From positions 1 through 43,555 of the forward strand of contig JAGFJA010000065.1 of assembly GCA_024103005.1 (NCBI GenBank): DNA of 43,555 bases, read 5' to 3'. A model generated the notes under the pieces. It saw nothing but the letters and a program-made list of their open reading frames with translations, ran no database searches and had not been told where the DNA came from. Source of the stretch: Saprospiraceae bacterium. Lineage in GTDB: Bacteria; Bacteroidota; Bacteroidia; Chitinophagales; Saprospiraceae. Of the stretch, positions 8,596 to 17,690 are shown in pieces (position 1 is the stretch's first letter; each line of letters opens with the position of its first letter). A program made the translations under genes and the position numbers.

Positions 8596-9477
8596 TTGAG
8601 TTTATTTAGAATTCTACCGGACAGAATAGGTGTCATACAAAAACAAAATCGACCGGAAGACGAAAATTCATGGCGGTACAAACTGTATGTCATTATTTTT
8701 CAGGCCAACACCCTGGCGGGTAGGATTTTTGACACGATATTATCAATTCTTATCTTAGCCAATATTGTGCTCATTTTATCTGAAAGCGTGGATACAATTG
8801 CGGCAAGGTACGGGTCACTTTTTCGTAAATTAGATCTTTTCTTTCTGATAGTATTTACAATTGAATACATTTTAAGGCTATCTTGTGTCCGCGTAAAAAA
8901 GAATTTCGTCTTCAGCACCTTTGGCTTACTGGATCTCATCGCTATTCTTCCTTCCTTCTTCGAATATTTCTTTCCGCAAAGCCACATGCTGATGATTATC
9001 CGATCATTCAGGCTTTTGAGGATATTCCGCATATATGGGATGGTGAAGTTTCTGGATGAAAGCAGGGAACTGGTCTTCGCCCTCATAAGGAGTTTCAGGA
9101 AGATTTTTATTTTTTTATTTTTTGTATTGATTTTAGCCTTTTTGCTGGGTTCTCTTATGTACCTGGCAGAATATCATCACAATGAAAGTTTTTCTTCCAT
9201 ACCACAGAGTATTTATTGGTCTATTGTGACTCTGACTACGGTTGGTTACGGCGACATTACACCCATAACGCCGATGGGTAAAATTCTTGCATCATTTATT
9301 ATGATCCTTGGCTATTCTATCATTGCCGTACCTACGGGTATTATCGGCGGCAATATGATAAAAGAATTGAGGAAAAATCAAAACGACCTGATATGCCATA
9401 ACTGCAATATAAAGGGACACCAGGATGATGCCTTGTTTTGTAGAAAGTGCGGGGATGAATTGCACCACTCTAAGTGA
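8596..9477 (+). CDS. Voltage-gated-type potassium channel with C-terminal zinc ribbon
   Basis: 293-residue inner-membrane protein. S1-S3 are hydrophobic segments around residues 38-110. S4 has the regularly spaced arginines of a voltage sensor (IIRSFRLLRIFRIYG). The pore helix and filter read SIYWSIVTLTTVGYGDITP, with the K+-selective TVGYGD, then an S6 ending in IIGGNMIKEL. The last 30 residues carry CHNC and CRKC (Cys267, 270, 282, 285), a zinc-ribbon tail. No ATG precedes the voltage-sensor domain in frame, so TTG 8596 is the likely start. Selectivity is well supported; gating and the role of the ribbon are inference. Confidence 0.9.
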   Translation: MSLFRILPDRIGVIQKQNRPEDENSWRYKLYVIIFQANTLAGRIFDTILSILILANIVLILSESVDTIAARYGSLFRKLDLFFLIVFTIEYILRLSCVRVKKNFVFSTFGLLDLIAILPSFFEYFFPQSHMLMIIRSFRLLRIFRIYGMVKFLDESRELVFALIRSFRKIFIFLFFVLILAFLLGSLMYLAEYHHNESFSSIPQSIYWSIVTLTTVGYGDITPITPMGKILASFIMILGYSIIAVPTGIIGGNMIKELRKNQNDLICHNCNIKGHQDDALFCRKCGDELHHSK

Positions 9478-9519
9478 CAGCATGAGATTTTATCTAAATT
9501 CTTTCTGAAAGAATAAAAG

Positions 9520-9984
9520 TTATATATGTCTTCCCCTGTTTTTAAATAACCAGATGCTGATGATAAGAAAAATCGGGAAGATGATAGATGTCACAATTGC
9601 TCCCACGCCAAATAAGGTCATTTCATTTTTCAGATAAACATCCAGCGGAACCTGCAGAGAATCATCCAAATGGCCAAAAATACGCGATGTCCCGTAATCA
9701 TCTATATATATCCGGAAATTATTGAATCGGTTTATTAATATAAATGTGACAGGCAGGGCTATAGCCACAAAAAACAATTTTATGCCCGGATGCATGGCAA
9801 GAATAGAAGATGAAACAAAAAATATCATCCTGGCAAATGTCAGAAAAACAAGCAGAAAAAGAATATTGTCAAGATAAAAAGGAAAATTCTTCGCATGGAC
9901 ATAAATGGGAGTCAATACGATAGTGGCAAGGATGATAAAACACATCAACCACAAGGCTTCCAGAAGTATAATTTTTTTTGTCAT
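9520..9984 (-). CDS. Hypothetical four-helix membrane protein
   Basis: 154 residues from ATG 9984 (MTKKIILLEALW). Four hydrophobic stretches (about 5-27, 38-62, 67-86 and 125-147) are separated by a polar segment containing RIYIDDYGTSRIFGHLDDS. No family recognised. ATG 9984 is preferred over 10014 because a good promoter -7 element (10012-10019) would overlap the longer start. It converges with the potassium channel gene, their ends 42 bases apart. Confidence 0.6.
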   Translation of the reverse strand: MTKKIILLEALWLMCFIILATIVLTPIYVHAKNFPFYLDNILFLLVFLTFARMIFFVSSSILAMHPGIKLFFVAIALPVTFILINRFNNFRIYIDDYGTSRIFGHLDDSLQVPLDVYLKNEMTLFGVGAIVTSIIFPIFLIISIWLFKNRGRHI

Positions 9985-10011
9985 ACCAGGCAATTTCCCT
10001 CCTTTTTGAAG

Positions 10012-10042
10012 CAAAGGTATCTTTATTTTGGAATTTTGTCAA
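10012..10042 (-). promoter_or_regulatory. Promoter of the four-helix membrane protein gene
   Basis: On the minus strand TTG (10040-10042), a 20-base spacer and TACCTTTG (10019-10012) match the Bacteroidota promoter pattern. The start site would lie near 10005, about 20 bases before ATG 9984, which decides the start codon. Confidence 0.55.
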
Positions 10043-10184
10043 TTAGCCGTTGGCCGCCGGACACCATATCGTTATTTCCTTATTCGGATTTTGACTCCTG
10101 TAAATAAAGTTATCTTCGGAAATAATGGATAATACTTCCTCCTTTGGCTGATTTTTATTTACTTTGAGATAAAAATTATAAATT

Positions 10185-11243
10185 ATGGGTTCTTTTATCA
10201 AAGGATTGGGCTTTTATGTCCCCGAAAATATTGTAAAAAATGAGGATTTGGTCCGGTACATGGATACCTCTGATGAGTGGATTCAAGAGCGGACCGGTAT
10301 TCAGGAGAGAAGATATGCCACCCGACATAAAGAATCTACCGTATCTCTTGCCGCTGAAGCATCCAAAATAGCCATTAAACGTGCAGGCATACGGCCGGAA
10401 GACGTGGATTTTATTGTCTTTGCGACACTTAGCCCGGATTACTTTTTCCCTGGTTGCGGTGTTTTATTACAGAGAGAACTCGGTATTACATCCACAGAAT
10501 GTGGCGCACTCGACGTCCGTAATCAATGCTCCGGATTTATTTATGCCTTGAGCGTCGCCCACCAGTTTGCTTCAGCCGGCATGTATAAGAATATCCTGGT
10601 TGTAGGTGCCGAAGTACACTCGATGGGTCTTGACTATACCACCCGCGGACGTAATGTTACCGTTATTTTTGGTGATGGTGCGGGTGCAGCCATCGTTCAA
10701 CCCACAGACCAAAACAATCAGGGCATCCTCGCCACCTGTATGCACAGCGATGGAACACATGCGGAAGAACTGGCCTTTATCAATCCCGGATGTCACGGCG
10801 GAAGGTATGGAGATGTGGATAAGTATGGATATCTGGATGAAAAAGACTACGGAGGTACTTTTTTAACGCAGAAAATGATGGACGACGCACTTACCTATCC
10901 CAGCATGAATGGTCAGCTTGTATTCAAGCATGCCGTCCAGAAAATGCCGGAAGCTATTATGGAAGTTCTTGAAAAGACGGGATATCAGCCATCCGACCTT
11001 AAGGTGCTTATCCCGCACCAGGCCAACCTGCGCATTGCATCCTTTATCCAGCATCGGCTGAAACTAAGAGATGACCAGGTGTATAACAATATTCAAAAGT
11101 ATGGCAATACCACAGCGGCATCTATCCCTATAGCACTGACTGAAGCCCACGAAAAGGGATTATTCTCTTCAGGAGACCTGGTCTGTCTGACAGCATTTGG
11201 CAGCGGATTTACCTGGGGCGCCGTCCTGATGCGATGGATTTGA
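10185..11243 (+). CDS. fabH: 3-oxoacyl-[acyl-carrier-protein] synthase III family protein
   Basis: 352-residue thiolase-fold enzyme. The catalytic triad is visible: Cys115 in DVRNQCSGF, His in LIPHQANLRI and Asn in KYGNTTAASIP. DTSDEWIQERTGIQERR near the N-terminus and GSGFTWGAVLMRW at the end are FabH hallmarks. FabH condenses an acyl-CoA primer with malonyl-ACP to start fatty acid synthesis. It is about 30 residues longer than typical FabH, with extra sequence around residues 200-235 (GCHGG...EKDYGG). It stands alone, with no plsX, acpP or fabD/G beside it, so it may be a paralogue with another acyl substrate. Confidence 0.88.
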   Translation: MGSFIKGLGFYVPENIVKNEDLVRYMDTSDEWIQERTGIQERRYATRHKESTVSLAAEASKIAIKRAGIRPEDVDFIVFATLSPDYFFPGCGVLLQRELGITSTECGALDVRNQCSGFIYALSVAHQFASAGMYKNILVVGAEVHSMGLDYTTRGRNVTVIFGDGAGAAIVQPTDQNNQGILATCMHSDGTHAEELAFINPGCHGGRYGDVDKYGYLDEKDYGGTFLTQKMMDDALTYPSMNGQLVFKHAVQKMPEAIMEVLEKTGYQPSDLKVLIPHQANLRIASFIQHRLKLRDDQVYNNIQKYGNTTAASIPIALTEAHEKGLFSSGDLVCLTAFGSGFTWGAVLMRWI

Positions 11244-11371
11244 TTTTACGTGATTTGAAATAAAAAAGACGGCAGATTTTTTCCTCCTCAAGCAACTGAA
11301 TTACAGGGCAATCCGGTGGCATTTCTAATCGTTTAGATAACAATAAGCTGATGTAATCTTCCGATTTAAAC

Positions 11372-12214
11372 ATGATGAGAAATATTTCAGTATTCTTTCT
11401 GGCAATGACCATTTGCTTTTCCTGTACGCCGGTCCCGGAGGATGTTCCTGTTGGTCCTTCCACATTGAAAGAAGTTACCTATGGAAACGATTCGTTGCAG
11501 CGAATGGATATTTATTTGCCTAAAGACCGAAAGGAATCAAAAACCAAAACGCTGTTTACCATCCATGGCGGCGGCTGGAAAGAAGGCGATAAAAAAGATT
11601 TTGATGGATTTGTGGCAGGCTTGCAGACCTATCTACCGGACTATGCTATAGTGAACCTCAATTACAGACTGGCCGCAAACGGTACAAATCTTTTTCCCAC
11701 TCAGGAGCAGGATGTGAAAGCTGCCATTGCATTTTATCTGGACCGTACATCTACCTATAAAGTCTCGAAAAACATAGTCCTTTTGGGGATGAGTGCCGGC
11801 GCACATCTGGCCCTCTTACATGGTTATAAAAATGATTCCGGACATCATGTCAGGGCGATAATCAACTACTTCGGACCGACAGATCTGACTAAGTTTATTG
11901 AAGAAGGGCAACTCCAGGAGGCCTTGATGCTGGAAGTTATAGGCGCAACTCAAACCTCTGCCCCGGAAAAATATACGCAGTCAAGTCCGGTTACTTTTAT
12001 TACCTCAACCTCGCTACCTACACTTACTTTTCAGGGTGAGAACGATCCTCTGGTACCCATAGCCCAGGCCGTCATACTGGACGATAAGCTGAAAGAAAAT
12101 TCAGTCCCTCATGAATTCGTTAGATATCAAGGCGGTCACGGAGACTGGCCATTGGATACTTATGCCGATTCATTCGATAAAATAAGAAGTTTTGTTAATC
12201 AACATGTTCCCTGA
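11372..12214 (+). CDS. Alpha/beta hydrolase lipoprotein (BD-FAE/esterase-like)
   Basis: 280 residues. A lipoprotein signal (MMRNISVFFLAMTICFSC, Cys18 as lipidation site) places it on a membrane facing the periplasm. The hydrolase core has the oxyanion motif TIHGGGWKEGD, the nucleophile elbow LLGMSAGAHLAL (GxSxG with Ser), an acid in QGENDPLVPI and the catalytic His in YQGGHGDWP. This order matches carbohydrate or aryl esterases and peptidase-like hydrolases of the BD-FAE group. The substrate cannot be read from sequence. Start ATG 11372, or the next codon, also ATG. Confidence 0.87.
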   Translation: MMRNISVFFLAMTICFSCTPVPEDVPVGPSTLKEVTYGNDSLQRMDIYLPKDRKESKTKTLFTIHGGGWKEGDKKDFDGFVAGLQTYLPDYAIVNLNYRLAANGTNLFPTQEQDVKAAIAFYLDRTSTYKVSKNIVLLGMSAGAHLALLHGYKNDSGHHVRAIINYFGPTDLTKFIEEGQLQEALMLEVIGATQTSAPEKYTQSSPVTFITSTSLPTLTFQGENDPLVPIAQAVILDDKLKENSVPHEFVRYQGGHGDWPLDTYADSFDKIRSFVNQHVP

Positions 12215-12321
12215 TGATTACAGATAAACTTTTTATACCAAAAAATACGTTAAATCTTTTTGATAATGAAACAATTACGACACAAAGTCGTTTATCCGAA
12301 AAGATTGCTTTTAAAAATACG

Positions 12322-12329
12322 TATATTTG
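12322..12329 (+). promoter_or_regulatory. TATATTTG -7 element before the small lipoprotein gene
   Basis: Exact TAnnTTTG match; no clear -33 box. A start near 12336 leaves ATG 12348 as the likely start codon. Confidence 0.35.
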
Positions 12330-12347
12330 GGCTTTATGACATTACAC

Positions 12348-12548
12348 ATGAAGAAATATTTTATCTGTATAATTCTCCTTGTCGGACTGATTAGCCTATC
12401 AACGGCTATGAGCTCCTGTTCCAGAAAATCAGGATGCCCGGCTTATGAGGAGGCTGTGTCCAAACCCAGAAAAAGCGGGAAATTTACTAAAGGAAAATCT
12501 CAGCTTTTCGACAAAAAAATGCGAAAAAGGATGTCAGAAAGAGGATAA
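12348..12548 (+). CDS. Small basic putative lipoprotein
   Basis: 66 residues from ATG 12348 (MKKYFICIILLVGLISLST). The hydrophobic leader ends in AMSSC, a near-lipobox, and the mature part is short and strongly basic (KPRKSGKFTKGKSQLFDKKMRKRMSERG). A second in-frame ATG lies at 12336. No family recognised; likely a small envelope-associated protein, though the lipobox is imperfect. Confidence 0.55.
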   Translation: MKKYFICIILLVGLISLSTAMSSCSRKSGCPAYEEAVSKPRKSGKFTKGKSQLFDKKMRKRMSERG

Positions 12549-12644
12549 TGTTATAGCCCGAAACGTATTAATTTAGTAAAACAATCAAAATCCTGAAACG
12601 ATTATACCGTTTTTGGGGTTTCTATTTATGTTGCTTTTGTGTTT

Positions 12645-15600
12645 ATGATGAAAGAGAACAATTATAGTCTTTTAATAGCAAAACTGGATCAGTTTATCCG
12701 TAAGTTCTACCTCAATAAGATTATCAGGGGATCGTTATATTTATTGGGTTTTGTGACATTATACTTTACGGTGATTGCCCTGCTGGAAAACTTCTTCTAC
12801 TTTGGCACCGGTGGAAGAAAGGTTTTGTTCTACTCCTTTGTCGCAGCTTCTGCATTTACTTTAATCCGCTGGATTATCATACCCATGATGAAATATTTCC
12901 GACTCGGTGCGACCATCACCAACGAGCAAGCTGCTACCATCATCGGATCACACTTTCCGGATGTAAAAGACAAGCTGCTCAATGTGCTTCAACTCAGCCG
13001 TCAATCAGCCCAACACCCTGATTCATCCTTATTATTGGCAGGAATAGAACAGAAAACCCGTGAATTACAACCTATTCCTTTCAAGAATGCTATCGACCTG
13101 CGTACCAATAAAAAGTACCTGAAATACACCATTCCTCCTGTCCTGCTTCTGCTCGTATTGTTGTTTGCCGCACCATCTCTCATTAAGAAACCGGCAAACC
13201 GGCTTTTACATAATGATAAAGAATTTGAAAGGGAGGCACCGTTTACCTTCAACATTGTCAACAAAACGCTTCAGGTTCCTGAATTTGATAATTTTACACT
13301 TGAAGTCAACCTGAAAGGCAGTTCTCTTCCCAATCAGGTTGATATCGTATATAACAATACACCGTATCGTCTTACACGCGGAGACAAGGGGCTTTATTCA
13401 TATACCTTTACCAATGTTCAGGACAACATTGATTTTCATCTTCAGGCAGCAGGGTTTAGTAGTAAACCATACAAGCTGGATGTCCTGAAAAAAGCCGGAA
13501 TGACGGATATTGGTGTCAAAATGGTCTATCCGGCATATATCGGCAGAGCTCCCGAAACAGTAAAGGGAACGGGAGATATCGTCGTGCCTTTTGGTACTAA
13601 AGTATCGTGGGATATATATACCCGAATGGCCGATCAGGTATCCATGGATTTTGAGGGGAACAGCCCTATAGTAGCCCACAAATCCGGAAATAATCATTTT
13701 TCTTTTCTGAAAACAGCGCTCAACGACCAGAACTATAAGGTTTTTATCGGAAATAAACAGCTTCCGCACAGTGATAGCCTTGCCTATTCCATTCATGTCG
13801 TCATGGATGAATATCCGACAATAAGCCTGGAACAGTATGTCGATTCTTCCAATCAAAAATTGGTCTATCTCAGTGGCAATGTTTCCGATGATTATGGTAT
13901 ATCAAAAATCCGGATGGTCCAGCAGATTCGTACTGAAAACGGTAAAACGATAACCCGAACAATCCCCCTTGAAAGGCCGGCTGCCAAACAGGGATTTTAC
14001 AGTTATTTACTCGATATAGATGCCCTCAAACTCAATCCCGGCGACGATTTGACGTATTTCTTCGAAGTGTTTGACAATGACGGTACGCGGGGGCCAAAAT
14101 CATCCAAAACATATTCTCTTGCTTACAAAAAGCCAACCGTAAAGCAAATTGAGAAAAATATTGACCAGTCCACCAAGGAAATCCAAAGTGAATTGGAAAA
14201 AACACTCAAGGAATCCAGGAAAATCAATGACGCCATCCAAAAACTGAGAGACAAGCTGCTCCAGCAAAAGTCTCTCAACTGGCAGGATAAAGAAGAGCTG
14301 AATAAGTTATTGGAAAAACAACAACAGCTACAAGAACAGCTGCAGAAAACTCAGGAGAAGCTGGAACAGAAAAGGAAGGATGAGCAGGAGGTAAAAGAAC
14401 AGAACCCGGAACTTCAGGAAAAACAACAAAAACTGGATGAAATGCTCAAAGAAATGCAGAATCCCGAAGAGCAAAAACTGATGGACAGAATCAAAGAACT
14501 GATGGACAAGCTCGATAAAAAAGAGTCTCTCCAGCAACTTGAAAAAATGTCTCAGCAAAACGAACAGCAGAATAAAAGTCTGGACCGCCTCATGGAGCTT
14601 ATGAAGCAGCTGGAGCTGGAAAGCAAGGTGCAGGATCAGATAAAAAAACTGAACGAGCTTGCAGAAAAACAGGATAAACTGGCAGAGCAGACAGATAAAA
14701 GCCAGAAAGAACAGGAACAGCTGAAGAAAGAACAGGAACAGATTAAAAAGGACTTTGAAGATGTCCAAAAGAAAATGGATGAAATCCAGAAGGACAATAA
14801 AGAACTAAATGCTCCGAAAAAACTTAGTGACCAGAAAGAAGAACAACAGCAAACAGAAGACGATCTGAAAAAAGCGGAAGACCAGCTGAATAAAAAAGAT
14901 AATAAAAATGCTTCCAAGAGCCAGAAAAGCGCCTCTAAGAAGATGAAACAAATGGCTCAAAATTTGCAGAATGATATGGCTGCCTCCGAACAGGAGCAAA
15001 TTGAGCTGGATATGAAGGCAGTTCGTCAATTGCTAGAAAATATCATCGGGCTATCTTTCAATCAGGAAGGGTTGATTAATCAATACAACGCCACCATGAT
15101 CAATACACCCAAATACGTAAGCCTTAACCGCGAGCAGAAAAAAATAAAATCAGACTTTAAGATGGTGGATGACAGTCTGGTGGCCCTGAGCAAGCGAGTG
15201 ATCCAGATAGAATCCTTTATTCTGAAAAAAGTCGGAGAAGTCAATGACAATCTCGACAAAACTATGGATAATCTGGAAGACAGGAATAAACCCCTTGCAG
15301 CCCAGACACAACAACAAGCCATGACCAGCCTAAACGACCTTGCCCTCATGCTGAGTGAAGCTCTGGCTCAGATGCAGATGCAGGCACAAGGACAACCCGG
15401 ATCTGGAAGTTGTTCCAAGCCCGGCGGAAGTAATCCAAAGAATGGCAAGCCTTCAAAAGCAGGAGAAATGCCTCAAATGGATAAGATTACACAAGGTCAG
15501 CAAAAAATGACGGAAGCAATGAGACAACAACTCGAGCAGATGAAACAGGGTAAAAAACCGGGCAGTGAAAACTTTGGTCAATTGGCAGCACAACAAGCCA

Positions 15601-15986
15601 AAGTCAGAAAACTTCTTCAGGATATGGATAACCAAATGAAGCAAAACGGACAAGGGAAAAAGCAAATTCAGGACATTATCGATGCCATGGACCAGATCGA
15701 AAAAGATCTCGTCAACAGACGTCTGACCAATGAAATGCTGCGACGACAACAGGAAATTACCGTCCGTCTGCTGGAAGAAGAAAGGGCACAGCGACAACAA
15801 CAGCAAGACGAACAAAGAAAAGCCAATCAGGCTCTGCAGCAAAAAAGCAGCGTGCCCCCATCCATGCAGGAATATATCCGTAAAAAAGAAGCAGGAATAG
15901 ACCAGTTAAGACCGGTTTATCCGGCTCTGACGCCGTATTATAAACGATTGGTTGAACAATATTATAATCAATTATCAGGCAGATGA
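12645..15986 (+). CDS. DUF4175-like large coiled-coil membrane protein
   Basis: About 1113 residues. Three hydrophobic segments near the N-terminus (about 29-51, 63-90, 162-183), then an extracytoplasmic beta-rich region (about 200-510, with VKMVYPAYIGRAP and YGISKIRMVQQ), then a very long Q/K/E-rich coiled coil (about 525-800), and a C-terminal part again rich in Gln and Met with a Gly/Ser/Pro linker around 920-945. Layout and position fit DUF4175 proteins of Bacteroidota, whose role is unknown; an envelope scaffold is a guess. ATG 12645 or 12648 is preferred over GTG 12639. Its TGA overlaps the next ATG by four bases. Confidence 0.82.
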   Translation: MMKENNYSLLIAKLDQFIRKFYLNKIIRGSLYLLGFVTLYFTVIALLENFFYFGTGGRKVLFYSFVAASAFTLIRWIIIPMMKYFRLGATITNEQAATIIGSHFPDVKDKLLNVLQLSRQSAQHPDSSLLLAGIEQKTRELQPIPFKNAIDLRTNKKYLKYTIPPVLLLLVLLFAAPSLIKKPANRLLHNDKEFEREAPFTFNIVNKTLQVPEFDNFTLEVNLKGSSLPNQVDIVYNNTPYRLTRGDKGLYSYTFTNVQDNIDFHLQAAGFSSKPYKLDVLKKAGMTDIGVKMVYPAYIGRAPETVKGTGDIVVPFGTKVSWDIYTRMADQVSMDFEGNSPIVAHKSGNNHFSFLKTALNDQNYKVFIGNKQLPHSDSLAYSIHVVMDEYPTISLEQYVDSSNQKLVYLSGNVSDDYGISKIRMVQQIRTENGKTITRTIPLERPAAKQGFYSYLLDIDALKLNPGDDLTYFFEVFDNDGTRGPKSSKTYSLAYKKPTVKQIEKNIDQSTKEIQSELEKTLKESRKINDAIQKLRDKLLQQKSLNWQDKEELNKLLEKQQQLQEQLQKTQEKLEQKRKDEQEVKEQNPELQEKQQKLDEMLKEMQNPEEQKLMDRIKELMDKLDKKESLQQLEKMSQQNEQQNKSLDRLMELMKQLELESKVQDQIKKLNELAEKQDKLAEQTDKSQKEQEQLKKEQEQIKKDFEDVQKKMDEIQKDNKELNAPKKLSDQKEEQQQTEDDLKKAEDQLNKKDNKNASKSQKSASKKMKQMAQNLQNDMAASEQEQIELDMKAVRQLLENIIGLSFNQEGLINQYNATMINTPKYVSLNREQKKIKSDFKMVDDSLVALSKRVIQIESFILKKVGEVNDNLDKTMDNLEDRNKPLAAQTQQQAMTSLNDLALMLSEALAQMQMQAQGQPGSGSCSKPGGSNPKNGKPSKAGEMPQMDKITQGQQKMTEAMRQQLEQMKQGKKPGSENFGQLAAQQAKVRKLLQDMDNQMKQNGQGKKQIQDIIDAMDQIEKDLVNRRLTNEMLRRQQEITVRLLEEERAQRQQQQDEQRKANQALQQKSSVPPSMQEYIRKKEAGIDQLRPVYPALTPYYKRLVEQYYNQLSGR

Positions 15987-16390
15987 AACATTTAACTGTC
16001 ATAAAACTATCAAGTAAACTTAAAAGTATCAACCAGGTTGAGCCGTTTGCACGGGAGCTCAGACAGAAATATAATCTCGATGAAGAAGTGTTTCACAACA
16101 TCCTGATCAGCCTGACTGAGGCCGTCAACAATGCAATTATCCACGGCAACCGGATAGATGAAAGCAAGGAAGTTATTCTTCAGACCTTTTTGGAAAAAGA
16201 CAAGCTGACAGTATGTGTTAAGGATGAAGGTCCCGGATTTGAGGTGACGAAGGTTCCTGACCCGTGCAGAAAAGAAAATATAGAAAAGCCGGGTGGTCGA
16301 GGCGTCCTCATCATGAAGTCACTTTCAGATGATATTCGCTTTAAAAACAACGGCTCATGTGTCGAATTGATATTTAATATTCGTAAATAG
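15983..16390 (+). CDS. Anti-sigma-factor-type ATP-binding protein (RsbW-like HATPase)
   Basis: 135-residue cytosolic GHKL domain. The N box reads SLTEAVNNAIIHGN, G1 is VKDEGPGF and G2 is GGRGVLIMKSL, as in RsbW/SpoIIAB-type serine kinases that regulate sigma factors or anti-anti-sigma proteins. There is no separate histidine-kinase dimerisation domain. Its ATG overlaps the stop of the DUF4175-like gene (ATGA), and its TAG shares a G with the GTG of ybeY, so all three are translationally coupled. Partner proteins (STAS or PP2C) are not in this window. Confidence 0.88.
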   Translation: MKHLTVIKLSSKLKSINQVEPFARELRQKYNLDEEVFHNILISLTEAVNNAIIHGNRIDESKEVILQTFLEKDKLTVCVKDEGPGFEVTKVPDPCRKENIEKPGGRGVLIMKSLSDDIRFKNNGSCVELIFNIRK

Positions 16391-16821
16391 TGGCAACACA
16401 AAAGATTCACTTCTTTGAAGAAGGTACCTTTAAGGGAATACGATTTTCAAAAACCCTATTCAGAGACATTGCCAACCGGATTTTTACCGACCATAGTAAA
16501 GAATTATTGTTTCTGAATATTATATTCTGTGATGATGATTATTTGCTGGAAATCAACCGAACCCACTTAAATCACGACTATTATACCGATATCATCACCT
16601 TTGATTACACTATGACACACATCGAATCAGATATTTATATCAGCATAGACCGAGTCAGAGATAACGCTGCCATCCAGGGCGTCCCTGTGCGGGAAGAATT
16701 GTTCAGGGTGATGATCCATGGTTGTATTCATTTATGCGGATTTGGTGATAAGACACCTGAAGAGATAAGCAAAATGAGGGCCAAAGAAAATGAATACCTG
16801 AGTTTGTACTATAAATCTTGA
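16390..16821 (+). CDS. ybeY: Endoribonuclease YbeY (rRNA maturation factor)
   Basis: 143 residues. The metal-binding motif is HGCIHLCGFGD (His110, His114, Asp120 in place of the third His), as is usual in Bacteroidota YbeY, followed by KTPEEISKMRAKENEYL. HDYYTDIITFDY is the second conserved block. YbeY is a zinc-dependent single-strand RNase involved in 16S 3'-end maturation and ribosome quality control. The GTG start at 16390 overlaps the upstream stop codon by one base, which supports this start and coupling. Confidence 0.93.
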   Translation: MATQKIHFFEEGTFKGIRFSKTLFRDIANRIFTDHSKELLFLNIIFCDDDYLLEINRTHLNHDYYTDIITFDYTMTHIESDIYISIDRVRDNAAIQGVPVREELFRVMIHGCIHLCGFGDKTPEEISKMRAKENEYLSLYYKS

Positions 16822-16959
16822 GTTAAGTTGGCAATAAGCGTAATTAAAGAGAACGCTCTGATACTTTGTCTCGGACAGGAAGAGGGAACTAAACAATTGA
16901 ACAAATTGTATTCTTTTTAAAGGTCATAATAAGGATTCACTACAAATAATGATTATCGC

Positions 16960-17433
16960 ATGAAAATTTTAATGGTATGTCTCGGCAATATTTGCCGGAG
17001 TCCCCTTGCCGAAGGTATTCTTCGAAATCAAGCTGAAAATAAAGGGTTGAAATTAACCGTTGACAGCGCGGGGACTGCGTCATATCACATTGGAGAGCCG
17101 CCACACAAAGACAGTATCCGGGTTGCCGGTGAGCATGGCATAGATATTACAGGTTTAAGAGCACGACAGTTTAAAGCCGAGGATTTTGACAGTTTTGACC
17201 GAATCTATGTCATGGATACATCCAATTATTCGGATGTCATTCGACTGGCAAACAATGAAAATCAAAGAAATAAGGTCAGACTGATTCTCAATGAAATCCA
17301 TCCCGGAAAAGATGAAAGTGTACCCGATCCATGGTATGGCGGATATGATGGATATATCCAGGTATTTGACCTGCTTAACACCGCCTGTAATAACCTTTTG
17401 GAGCAATTGCCCGCAAAGTCCTCAACAATATAA
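16960..17433 (+). CDS. Low-molecular-weight protein-tyrosine phosphatase
   Basis: 157 residues. The P-loop CLGNICRS (Cys7, Arg13) at the extreme N-terminus and the general-acid loop VPDPWYGG (Asp near 128) are diagnostic. VMDTSNYSDV is the usual middle motif. Such enzymes dephosphorylate tyrosine kinases for polysaccharide export or other targets; no kinase gene is adjacent. It differs from the arsenate reductase ArsC at 34151-34567, which shares the fold but has the extra redox cysteines. It lies 138 bases after ybeY. Confidence 0.92.
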   Translation: MKILMVCLGNICRSPLAEGILRNQAENKGLKLTVDSAGTASYHIGEPPHKDSIRVAGEHGIDITGLRARQFKAEDFDSFDRIYVMDTSNYSDVIRLANNENQRNKVRLILNEIHPGKDESVPDPWYGGYDGYIQVFDLLNTACNNLLEQLPAKSSTI

Positions 17434-17619
17434 AGGCGAATAGAGATAGCATGAGGTGAAGGGGGAAAGGAAGTAAATCATCCGATTTGTCCAGCATTGA
17501 AACGAGAAGTTCTTTTTCAGACAAATAAAAATTTGCAATAATCAATACGACATCAATGCTATATTTTTTTGGCATGATGTCACACTTTATGATGAAGACA
17601 ACCTAAGATATATTAATAA

Positions 17620-17653
17620 GCCGAATGGAAATCCAAATTCATTTCCATTCGGC
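17620..17653. terminator. Strong bidirectional-type hairpin terminator
   Basis: A perfect 13-bp stem (GCCGAATGGAAAT at 17620-17632 with its complement at 17641-17653) and an 8-base loop, lying between converging genes and 37 bases past the metalloprotease stop. Tails are T-rich on both strands but not uninterrupted. Confidence 0.75.
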
Positions 17654-17690
17654 ATTTTAGGTTTTACTTTCTTATACGGATAAGAAAGCG

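Noticed and set aside
14328-14768. Phe/Leu-rich minus-strand frame opposite the DUF4175-like coiled coil
   Set aside because: It is the antisense of a Q/K/E-rich coding region, which produces long F/L-rich open frames by chance; no motifs or start signals.
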